Source of the DNA: a virus
IMG/VR virus record: IMGVR_UViG_3300037502_001322
Span: 39,676 to 103,675 of that record
Length of the DNA stretch: 64,000 bases
Direction: 5' to 3' (one strand)
In this document: positions 58,474 to 64,000 of the stretch, piece by piece
Layout of the letters: each line of letters starts with the position of its first letter
How positions within the stretch are numbered: the first letter of the stretch is position 1
Notes under the pieces: model-generated
What the model was told of the DNA's origin: nothing
The model's database searches: none
Seen by the model: only the letters and a program-made list of their open reading frames with translations
Translations under genes and position numbers: made by a program

Positions 58474-58590
58474 TTAGTTCACCCACTGCCGACCCCTGGC
58501 TTTCTTCCTTTCTTGTCGTTTGTTCTTCTCCTGAATCTTTTCTTGTTTGGTCATCGGTTGTTTATGTTTGCTGTCGTATGATTTAGCCAT
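58474..58590 (-). CDS. Very basic 38-residue protein
   Basis: ATG 58590 with AAGGA 9 bases upstream. Sequence MAKSYDSKHKQPMTKQEK then an Arg/Lys/Gln helix (KNKRQERKKARGRQW). Probably nucleic-acid binding. Confidence 0.55.
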   Translation of the reverse strand: MAKSYDSKHKQPMTKQEKIQEKNKRQERKKARGRQWVN

Positions 58591-58666
58591 TGTCTTTATT
58601 CCTTGTTTATCAGTGTTGAATTATGTTTCAGTTATTAAACGGGGCATTTACCTTCCCGTTAGGGTT

Positions 58667-58873
58667 TTAATTACTTTTAATTTCTACATCGCTTTCAAAG
58701 TCTTGTTTGGTATATTTCAAGATTTCTCCATCCTCAGTAAAGTAAAGGTAAATATACCGATTATCCTTATCATCCACAATGCAGTGCCAGTCCCTTACTG
58801 TATGATCCTTAAGGATGCGAACAGTTAGTGCGTCCCCTTCATTTACGTTATTCCAATTAGCTTGAATATACAT
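58667..58873 (-). CDS. Hypothetical acidic protein, 68 residues
   Basis: Beta-rich (ALTVRILKDHTVRDWHCIV, RYIYLYFTEDGEI). AAAAGGTTAAAC precedes the start. Small fold like an OB or SH3; unknown. Confidence 0.6.
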   Translation of the reverse strand: MYIQANWNNVNEGDALTVRILKDHTVRDWHCIVDDKDNRYIYLYFTEDGEILKYTKQDFESDVEIKSN

Positions 58874-58876
58874 AGT

Positions 58877-59113
58877 TTAACCTTTTAAAGTTAGTTCTAA
58901 TAGTTGTTCGATCTGTCCTTTTGTACCTTCAAGGCTTATAAAAGGCTCCATCTCTAACATCGCAGCACCACAGAAGAAAGCTTCCTTTTGTGTGCTATCT
59001 AACACTGGGGTCTTGTGTGTTGTCCGCTCTCCTGTCTTTTTGTCTTGTGAGTAATAACCAACGACATAAAAACGCGGTTTATTCATTTCTTTAAGCTTTT
59101 TGAAAAGTGACAT
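58877..59113 (-). CDS. Hypothetical protein, 78 residues
   Basis: PRFYVVGYYSQDKKTGERTT followed by a helical segment. CAGGTTAACATT precedes the ATG. Unknown. Confidence 0.6.
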   Translation of the reverse strand: MSLFKKLKEMNKPRFYVVGYYSQDKKTGERTTHKTPVLDSTQKEAFFCGAAMLEMEPFISLEGTKGQIEQLLELTLKG

Positions 59114-59174
59114 AATGTTAACCTGTTATTTGGTGATGGTCGGAGTATTCCGGCCTTGTTAATTAACCTGTCAG

Positions 59175-59627
59175 TTAACCTACACAGAAAACTGTATATT
59201 CTCCGGTATCCTCTTCTGAGCCGTCATATCTTGAAAAGTGATGTCCAGCTCCATCTGCTGAAATGTATTTCTTAACCAATTCGGATAACATTTCGTCATT
59301 AGCAGCGATAATCATTCCTAACGCTTCGTGACAATCCGCCGCCTGAATCTTTTCAATTGCTTCTGCCGGGATACTCATTACATCCGCCAAAAACCAAGCA
59401 TTGAAGCAACCCAAAATATATTCATCGTTTGAAAGTTCATCTTTCATAACTGACTCAATTTCGGAGTTTTCAATAATCCGATAATCCCGGCCGTCAAAAC
59501 TAACTTCAAAATCATAACCGAACTCAGACTCCACAGTTTCAATAAGTTCCTTAACTTCACTGTAAGTGTACTCACCGCCAACATGAGAAACAATAGCTTT
59601 AACAACGGCTTTGATTTGAGTTTTCAT
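59175..59627 (-). CDS. Hypothetical acidic protein, 150 residues
   Basis: Acidic, helical with aromatic segments (YILGCFNAWFLADVMSIP). AAGGTGAACCATT before ATG 59627; a strong promoter lies at 59709-59737. Typical of host-takeover genes. Confidence 0.65.
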   Translation of the reverse strand: MKTQIKAVVKAIVSHVGGEYTYSEVKELIETVESEFGYDFEVSFDGRDYRIIENSEIESVMKDELSNDEYILGCFNAWFLADVMSIPAEAIEKIQAADCHEALGMIIAANDEMLSELVKKYISADGAGHHFSRYDGSEEDTGEYTVFCVG

Positions 59628-59708
59628 AATGGTTCACCTTCGTTTGGTTGATATGCCTGACAATCAGGCGGTTAAATCTTAATTTGGTTTTCCTTAACAA
59701 GTGAACCT

Positions 59709-59737
59709 ATTATAAAGGCTCACTCAGTAAAGATCAA
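59709..59737 (-). promoter_or_regulatory. Early promoter with palindrome
   Basis: TTGATC, 17 bases, TATAAT on the minus strand. AGTGAGCC and GGTTCACT flank the -10 as an inverted repeat. Nearly the same sequence recurs at 63174. Confidence 0.75.
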
Positions 59738-59760
59738 CAGTTATTTTCCTTGTCTTCAAT

Positions 59761-60042
59761 TTAAAGATGATAAAGGTTAGGTTTACGTCCTTTTCCTTGC
59801 TTGTCCACTTTTCCAACAATCTGACAACCAATAGCCTTAATCATGTTGTTAAGCTCCGATTCGATATGCTTAACCGAGCCGTTACCTTGCCATTGTTTGA
59901 TTTGCAATGCAAGGCTTTTCTTAACATCAGATACTGTAAACTTCTTGTCAGCATAAACCTTTTGCAAGTGCTTTTGAAGAGTGTTAAGCCGCTTTTGTCG
60001 TGCTTCTTTGTTATAAGAGCGTTTCTCTGTTTGAGTATGCAT
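59761..60042 (-). CDS. Hypothetical basic helical protein, 93 residues
   Basis: Start ATG 60042 after AGAGGTGATTACT. Very basic (RSYNKEARQKRLNTLQKHLQK) with GKGRKPNLYHL at the end; likely DNA or RNA binding. Confidence 0.6.
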   Translation of the reverse strand: MHTQTEKRSYNKEARQKRLNTLQKHLQKVYADKKFTVSDVKKSLALQIKQWQGNGSVKHIESELNNMIKAIGCQIVGKVDKQGKGRKPNLYHL

Positions 60043-60081
60043 AGTAATCACCTCTTAATTGTATTTTGGGTTTAACAAAGT

Positions 60082-60279
60082 TTATTCATTAATTTCTAGT
60101 GGTTCTGCGTTAATCACTTCACAAAAATAGACACCGTTGAACTTTTGCTCCATGACTCCAATATTAAGAATCTGTTTTACAATCATACACTCTTCAGGCG
60201 TTTCATACACATATTGACTATGTGTTTCGACGGTACCATTTAGGTTAAAAGTTACAACCAACATATAAAGAAATTTCAT
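60082..60279 (-). CDS. Small protein with hydrophobic N-terminus
   Basis: 65 residues from ATG 60279 (AGGTGATTATT upstream). MKFLYMLVVTFNLNG could be a signal or anchor; contains two Cys. Promoter at 60344-60372. Confidence 0.55.
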   Translation of the reverse strand: MKFLYMLVVTFNLNGTVETHSQYVYETPEECMIVKQILNIGVMEQKFNGVYFCEVINAEPLEINE

Positions 60280-60343
60280 AATAATCACCTTTCAGGTTAG
60301 AGCGGGGACCTAATTTCCCGCTTAATGTTGATTTCTGTTATCT

Positions 60344-60372
60344 AATATAAACTAACTGGTTTTCCGTTGCAA
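60344..60372 (-). promoter_or_regulatory. Early promoter
   Basis: TTGCAA, 17 bases, TATATT on the minus strand, about 65 bases before the start at 60279. Confidence 0.6.
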
Positions 60373-60390
60373 GCTTTTATTTGATTTATT

Positions 60391-60603
60391 TTAAATTATT
60401 TTCGATTTAGTGTTATAAGTAATAACTTCTACTTTCGAACCTTTTGCATTTTCCAAAACGCTGATCCGTTTGTCTTGGTTAGACCGACTAACAACATCTG
60501 ACAGATCCCGAGCCCAACGTTTAGTTGCCAGTTGCCCATGGTCATGCTGCTGGCCGAAATTAACAGAGCGCATCTTTTGACGTGAAGAGAAAAATATTTT
60601 CAT
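60391..60603 (-). CDS. Hypothetical basic protein, 70 residues
   Basis: Start ATG 60603 after GGAG. Arg/Lys/Ser-rich (RWARDLSDVVSRSNQDKR). Unknown. Confidence 0.55.
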   Translation of the reverse strand: MKIFFSSRQKMRSVNFGQQHDHGQLATKRWARDLSDVVSRSNQDKRISVLENAKGSKVEVITYNTKSKII

Positions 60604-60607
60604 AACT

Positions 60608-60796
60608 TTACACTCCAAAGAAATTAATCAAATAAACCCAAACAACAATTGACATTGCGAAGATTACAGGACCGATGAATATTTCCGTATAATCTTTAAA
60701 CCTAAGCTTATCCGCAGTTTTATGATTGTGCAAGTTATTTTTAAAGGTATTATTGTTAAAATCAAGCTTCTGTAAATTATCATATTTTGTCAACAT
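60608..60796 (-). CDS. C-terminal single-span membrane protein, 62 residues
   Basis: Start ATG 60796 after AAAGGTGACATC. Hydrophilic N-terminal part (KLDFNNNTFKNNLHNH) and a C-terminal transmembrane segment (IFIGPVIFAMSIVVWVYLI), a tail-anchored topology. Confidence 0.6.
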   Translation of the reverse strand: MLTKYDNLQKLDFNNNTFKNNLHNHKTADKLRFKDYTEIFIGPVIFAMSIVVWVYLINFFGV

Positions 60797-60830
60797 GATG
60801 TCACCTTTATTGAATGATCCAATATTAAGG

Positions 60831-60859
60831 ATTCTATCAGAACGGGCCGGAGCCCGCAA
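60831..60859 (-). promoter_or_regulatory. Early promoter with GC palindrome in spacer
   Basis: TTGCGG, 17 bases, TAGAAT. CGGGC and GCCCG form an inverted repeat in the spacer, placed like an operator. Confidence 0.6.
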
Positions 60860-60863
60860 GTTA

Positions 60864-61038
60864 TTATTTCTTATCTTGTGAGTCACAAATGCTTTGTTTA
60901 TTCAGTTCAGCACAACGAGCCAGATATTTCTTCTCATCACGGCCTTGTTTTAACCCAAACTACAACAGCACCAGTGACTACCATAACAGATAACATCATC
61001 ATAACAAAGGGCAGGGCGTTGATAGTGAATTCGAACAT
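60864..61038 (-). pseudogene. Small membrane gene with apparent frame break
   Basis: ATG 61038 (GGAGAT upstream) encodes 33 residues with a membrane segment (FVMMMLSVMVVTGAVVVWV) and stops at TGA 60937-60939. A +1 frame carries on as QGRDEKKYLARCAELNKQ to a stop at 60864. The two halves look like one 55-60 residue membrane protein broken at TTAAAAC. It could be a frameshift, recent decay, or sequence error. Confidence 0.4.
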
Positions 61039-61080
61039 TGTCTTATCTCCAGTGGTTGGTGTATCCCGTTTCGTTAAAGT

Positions 61081-61109
61081 AACTATAACAAAGCATAAGA
61101 CAGGGTGCA
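61081..61109 (-). promoter_or_regulatory. Early promoter
   Basis: TTGCAC, 17 bases, TATAGT on the minus strand; it precedes the small membrane gene at 61038. Confidence 0.55.
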
Positions 61110-61169
61110 AGGACTTCTAAAGAAATTTCTTAAAATTCTATAACGATTGACGGTTAACCTGTCACTAAC

Positions 61170-61715
61170 CTAAACTAACACGTTGATTTTGTTCAACAAT
61201 TCAACATCAAGCCAGCCCGGCGCTTTCTGATGAAATTGTACTTTGATCGGCTTGTCCCTTGATAGCCACTCTTTGAACTTGTAATTTAGGTATCTCTGAT
61301 ATGCCAATGGTGCCTTGAAAGGATCGAAAACAGCCAACGCTTTGAACTGGTCTGGTGCTGCTACTGGGGGAGGAACAAAATCAACGTCCTTGATATGCTT
61401 GGGTAACGTCTGTAAACGTTCGAAAGTTGAGTGTGAACCGTGAACCTTGCCTGTGCGTTCACTGTAAAGCCTCAGAAGCTCGCCAGTGCAATCTAACAAC
61501 CATTCATAATGATATACACTCGAACGGCACCAGACTGTAGACGGATGCAAATGATGAGTTTTCTTGTATATCCCATCAATAGCCTGATCGCCATCTAAAA
61601 CGTGATGGGCGGTGGATAAGAGTTGGCAATGTTCTATGATCATTTTGTTCTGTAAAACCAGGCAATGATCACGGGCAGTCAAAAGAGGATTGTCGTTTGT
61701 GTAAAAGATATTCAT
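61170..61715 (-). CDS. Conserved phage protein with STAHH motif
   Basis: 181 residues. MNIFYTNDNPLLTARDHCLVLQ, IEHCQLLSTAHHVLDG and THHLHPSTVWCRSSVYHYEW recall a widespread phage family of unknown function rich in conserved His and Trp. These residues could coordinate metal. GC content is higher than its neighbours, hinting at separate origin. Confidence 0.6.
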   Translation of the reverse strand: MNIFYTNDNPLLTARDHCLVLQNKMIIEHCQLLSTAHHVLDGDQAIDGIYKKTHHLHPSTVWCRSSVYHYEWLLDCTGELLRLYSERTGKVHGSHSTFERLQTLPKHIKDVDFVPPPVAAPDQFKALAVFDPFKAPLAYQRYLNYKFKEWLSRDKPIKVQFHQKAPGWLDVELLNKINVLV

Positions 61716-61740
61716 ATTAGATAATCCTAGAGATAAAGAA

Positions 61741-61797
61741 AACGATCTGAAATAGCCTATAAAACATAAGACTATAACAGATCGTTAATATAATCAA
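61741..61797 (-). promoter_or_regulatory. Control region with 9-bp inverted repeat
   Basis: AACGATCTG (61741-61749) and CAGATCGTT (61778-61786) flank a TATAGT box (61776-61771); TTGATT lies 15 bases further upstream. Probably promoter plus operator for the gene at 61715. Confidence 0.5.
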
Positions 61798-62075
61798 GAA
61801 TTTTTAGATAATAAAGACACACTTTCACCTGATTGTATAAAATACGCTCTCTGATAAAATGTAAAACTCTGATTATTGAAATTATCAAGGTTTAACCATT
61901 GGTCTTTTTCTTGTTTCATTTGAATAACATATTCAGTTAATTCGTTAACTCGTACTTTTCCCGATAAAGCCTCCTCAATACAATCTTGACAATTATCAGC
62001 AAACCATAATGCAGTTTTCTTCAACGTTTCTTTAGTCAAAATAACATCTTTTCCGTAAACTTTTAAAGTGATCAT
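61794..62075 (-). CDS. Hypothetical protein, 93 residues
   Basis: Contains KTALWFADNCQDCIEEALSG and a helical acidic body. AAAAGGTAACATT precedes ATG. Unknown. Confidence 0.6.
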   Translation of the reverse strand: MITLKVYGKDVILTKETLKKTALWFADNCQDCIEEALSGKVRVNELTEYVIQMKQEKDQWLNLDNFNNQSFTFYQRAYFIQSGESVSLLSKNS

Positions 62076-62089
62076 AATGTTACCTTTTA

Positions 62090-62386
62090 TTAGTCTTGTT
62101 TAACTTTTATTTGATAACCTTCACGGCAAAGCGTAACTTCTTTAAACTGTTTCGGGCTTGTCGCTTTACTCTCTAATACCTTAGCAAATGAACCTCTTAT
62201 ACCGTAGGAAATAACCCAACCACGATAACCTTTATATTGCTTTTTCATTTCAACAGTTGCCAGCTTATTCCCATAACTTACACCCAAAACAAAACCATAG
62301 TAACAGCTTTTAGAGTAAATATCGATCAGATCTTGAGCTGAATTAAAGTCATGTTCTATGACTCTATGCACGTTTATGGTTGTCAT
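62090..62386 (-). CDS. Hypothetical protein, 98 residues
   Basis: Mixed fold with FVLGVSYGNKLATVEMKK and GWVISYGIRGS; basic. AAAGGGTAATAAC precedes ATG 62386. Unknown. Confidence 0.6.
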   Translation of the reverse strand: MTTINVHRVIEHDFNSAQDLIDIYSKSCYYGFVLGVSYGNKLATVEMKKQYKGYRGWVISYGIRGSFAKVLESKATSPKQFKEVTLCREGYQIKVKQD

Positions 62387-62460
62387 GTTATTACCCTTTA
62401 CAGTTTGTTAAATGTTAGACCGTTTTCCTTAAGGAATGGCGCTATAAAGTGAATAATAAT

Positions 62461-62489
62461 ATTCTATAACGCCATATTTTAAAGATCAA
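62461..62489 (-). promoter_or_regulatory. Early promoter with inverted repeat
   Basis: TTGATC, 17 bases, TAGAAT on the minus strand. ATGGCG and CGCCAT form an inverted repeat over the start region. GTTTTCCTT leader box as at 59690 and 63150. Confidence 0.65.
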
Positions 62490-62716
62490 CAATTATTATT
62501 CTCTACAATCCACATATAATCAACACCATGCCGCTCATGCTCGAAATAAATACGACATTTCTTTAATGAACCTTTCTTCTTGTATCCCGTATTTTTATAG
62601 ATATTTACCATAGACTTAACATCTTCTCTGACTCTTTTCAAAGCCTCTCTTTTTGTTTTATAAAATTGTTGACAAGGTACAGAACATTTTCCGTAAAAAG
62701 TAACAACATAACTCAT
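62486..62716 (-). CDS. Hypothetical basic protein, 76 residues
   Basis: Start ATG 62716 after GGAGATATATGTT. Cys-containing, basic (KTKREALKRVREDVKSM). Unknown. Confidence 0.55.
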   Translation of the reverse strand: MSYVVTFYGKCSVPCQQFYKTKREALKRVREDVKSMVNIYKNTGYKKKGSLKKCRIYFEHERHGVDYMWIVENNNC

Positions 62717-62749
62717 AACATATATCTCCAATTTAAAGATCAAATTATT

Positions 62750-63130
62750 TTAAAGGTTAAAACCGGAGTAAGTTACATTAACGCCGTTTTCATCGTATTC
62801 CTGTAAATTTTGCATAATGTAATTTATAAGATAGCGATCATCTGTTTTAATCTTACAAAGAAGGTCATTCATTCTTTTAACTTCTCCTTTTCTCCTTGGT
62901 TTTAAGTTTGTGATATAAGCGTTTAAACTTAAACCTTCTTTATCTCTATAACTTTTCAGGATTTCACGGGAAAACTTGATCCGCTCCTCTTTTAAAACTC
63001 TCTTTTGGGTAATCATGTCAAGCTGGAAAAGATGGAACCTTTCTTTTTCTTTTAAAAAGATCAAGTAATCTGAATTATGGTATTTACAATAAACTGTTTT
63101 CATTTCTTTTAGTAAATTTTCAATGCTCAT
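62750..63130 (-). CDS. Hypothetical basic helical protein, 126 residues
   Basis: Highly charged helix-rich protein (FLKEKERFHLFQLDM, LKPRRKGEVKRMNDL). AGAGGTGATTT precedes ATG 63130. Promoter at 63174. Confidence 0.6.
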   Translation of the reverse strand: MSIENLLKEMKTVYCKYHNSDYLIFLKEKERFHLFQLDMITQKRVLKEERIKFSREILKSYRDKEGLSLNAYITNLKPRRKGEVKRMNDLLCKIKTDDRYLINYIMQNLQEYDENGVNVTYSGFNL

Positions 63131-63173
63131 AAATCACCTCTATGTTGTCGGGTTTTCCTTAACAAGTGAGCCT

Positions 63174-63202
63174 ATTATAAAGGCTCACCCAGTAAAGATC
63201 AA
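63174..63202 (-). promoter_or_regulatory. Early promoter with perfect palindrome
   Basis: TTGATC, 17 bases, TATAAT. TGAGCC and GGCTCA flank the -10 symmetrically. The block from the -35 to the leader CTTGTTAAGGAAAACC is almost identical to 59709-59737. Confidence 0.75.
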
Positions 63203-63501
63203 CTGTTATTTTGAATCTCTAAAGCGAATTGCACACAAAGGCTGGCTTTAGGATAACGACTGGCCGGCCATGGTTCTTGACATTTCAGATCCTTATGCGA
63301 AGGGTAACAATAAAAATCACCCGGCCCATATTTGCGAACTGTAAACGTTGTTTGTTCTGCCAGTTCGTTAACCTTGTCAAACAGCGCCGGATCTTGTTTG
63401 ATCATGTCTTTCATGACTTTTGTGCAAACTTTAGGATCTGCTACACGTTGCGAATTCATGGCTTTTGCGTGTTTCTGGTATGATTCTTTAACGTTGAACA
63501 T
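63199..63501 (-). CDS. Hypothetical protein, 100 residues
   Basis: Basic N-terminal half, then TTFTVRKYGPGDFYCYPSHKD with Cys residues. AAAAGGTGATTT precedes ATG. The C-terminus overlaps the promoter at 63174. Confidence 0.6.
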   Translation of the reverse strand: MFNVKESYQKHAKAMNSQRVADPKVCTKVMKDMIKQDPALFDKVNELAEQTTFTVRKYGPGDFYCYPSHKDLKCQEPWPASRYPKASLCVQFALEIQNNS

Positions 63502-63543
63502 AAATCACCTTTTTGTTGTTGGTTTGTCTCTTAATCTGTGTTC

Positions 63544-63573
63544 ATTATAAGGGACGTTTCGCCGTCCCGTCAA
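63544..63573 (-). promoter_or_regulatory. Early promoter with palindromic spacer
   Basis: TTGACG, 18 bases, TATAAT. GGGACG and CGTCCC fill the spacer as an inverted repeat, a likely operator. Confidence 0.7.
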
Positions 63574-63591
63574 CAATTATTTTAAAGTATT

Positions 63592-63753
63592 TTAAATGAT
63601 TTTTCCTTCTGTCATTGTGCGGTTTGTTTGCAAGTATTCTTTCACCCCTTGCACAGCTTGATCATAATCCTTTGCCTTATAATCGATCCATTTTGTGCGC
63701 CATTCATTAGTGTGAACATCAACAAAACCGATCTTGAAGGTGAAAGTCTGCAT
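63592..63753 (-). CDS. Small protein, 53 residues
   Basis: ATG 63753 after AAGGATAACTACC. Beta-rich MQTFTFKIGFVDVHTNEW then a basic helix. Unknown. Confidence 0.55.
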   Translation of the reverse strand: MQTFTFKIGFVDVHTNEWRTKWIDYKAKDYDQAVQGVKEYLQTNRTMTEGKII

Positions 63754-63786
63754 GGTAGTTATCCTTTGTTTACCTTAACTGTATTC

Positions 63787-63815
63787 AATATAAATCACCT
63801 TTTAAACCCTGTCAA
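63787..63815 (-). promoter_or_regulatory. Early promoter, rightmost
   Basis: TTGACA, 17 bases, TATATT on the minus strand, about 35 bases upstream of ATG 63753. Confidence 0.7.
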
Positions 63816-63844
63816 CTACTTTTGTTATATGCTTTTAGTAGGGT

Positions 63845-64000
63845 ACAGCCTGGCAAAGCCAGGTGATACTCTGACAGCCTGGCAAAGCCAGGTGATACTC
63901 TGACAGCCTGGCAAAGCCAGGTGATACTCTGACAGCCTGGCAAAGCCAGGTGATACTCTGACAGCCTGGCAAAGCCAGGTGATACTCTGACAGCCTGGCA
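63845..64000. repeat. 29-bp tandem repeat with internal hairpin
   Basis: Five complete identical units (63845, 63874, 63903, 63932, 63961) and a partial sixth cut by the window edge. Each contains CCTGGC, AAA, GCCAGG, a 6-bp inverted repeat. There are no spacers, so it is not a CRISPR array. Confidence 0.9.

Noticed and set aside
59767-60075. 102-codon plus-strand ORF opposite the basic early gene
   Set aside because: Antisense to a gene with good promoter and ribosome site; no own signals.
63845-64000. Possible CRISPR array at the right edge
   Set aside because: Units are contiguous identical 29-mers with no variable spacers and no cas genes; it is a plain tandem repeat.

Overview
The window is one contiguous piece of a tailed-phage genome. 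It carries head, portal, terminase, contractile-tail sheath and tube genes, a full phage nucleotide-metabolism set, three tRNA genes with encoded CCA ends, several homing-endonuclease genes, and no ribosomal or housekeeping genes. The sheath gene indicates a contractile tail (myovirus morphology). Low GC, Shine-Dalgarno sites of the AGGAG type, sigma70-like promoters and CCA-encoding tRNAs fit a virulent phage of a Gram-negative, probably gammaproteobacterial, host. Host and exact relatives cannot be named from sequence alone. The left edge cuts a gene (tape-measure position) and the right edge cuts a tandem repeat, so the genome is larger than the window.

Layout. (1) About 0.2-16.3 kb, minus strand: virion genes, read right to left as large terminase, portal, XkdF-like protease, an internal head protein with a nested scaffold-like product, lambda-D-like decoration protein, lambda-E-like major capsid protein, connector and neck proteins, sheath, tube, tail-assembly chaperones, and the start of the probable tape measure. 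Three short related group I introns interrupt head genes: one in the capsid gene, two in the terminase gene. A repeat-rich GIY-YIG-like endonuclease gene lies beside the capsid gene. (2) 16.5-22.8 kb, minus strand: small membrane and secreted proteins, a possible small terminase, tRNA-Thr, tRNA-Leu and tRNA-Arg, an HNH-like gene, a compact polymerase of the T7 RNA polymerase/Pol I type, and an HTH regulator. (3) About 22.8-23.1 kb: divergent promoter region. (4) 23.1-55.9 kb, plus strand: replication, recombination and nucleotide metabolism (split DNA ligase, FEN-type exonuclease, RuvC-like and endonuclease VII-like nucleases, DnaQ-like exonuclease, ThyX, NrdA/NrdB/glutaredoxin, MazG-like, deoxynucleotidase, two adenine methyltransferases, PhoH-like ATPase, HslV-like protein, NADAR-like and SLOG-like proteins), many small genes and two HNH homing endonucleases. 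(5) 55.9-58.0 kb: about 2 kb without convincing genes, holding A-rich repeats and a cluster of GC-rich hairpins, a candidate origin. (6) 58.0-63.8 kb, minus strand: small genes, most behind their own sigma70-like promoter, often with a palindrome, and an AGGTGA ribosome site; this looks like an early host-takeover region. (7) 63.84-64.0 kb: a 29-bp tandem repeat.

The strongest novel signals are: terminase introns at the P-loop and just after the Walker B box; a 452-residue polymerase with motifs A, B and C; a dispersed family of at least nine small proteins (ten motif copies) sharing a P-T-x-x-E-x-D-Y module; a DNA ligase split by a -1 frame change; a non-coding element repeated at three locations; and the promoter/palindrome array on the right. 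Functional names rest on motif recognition by eye and have not been checked by database search.
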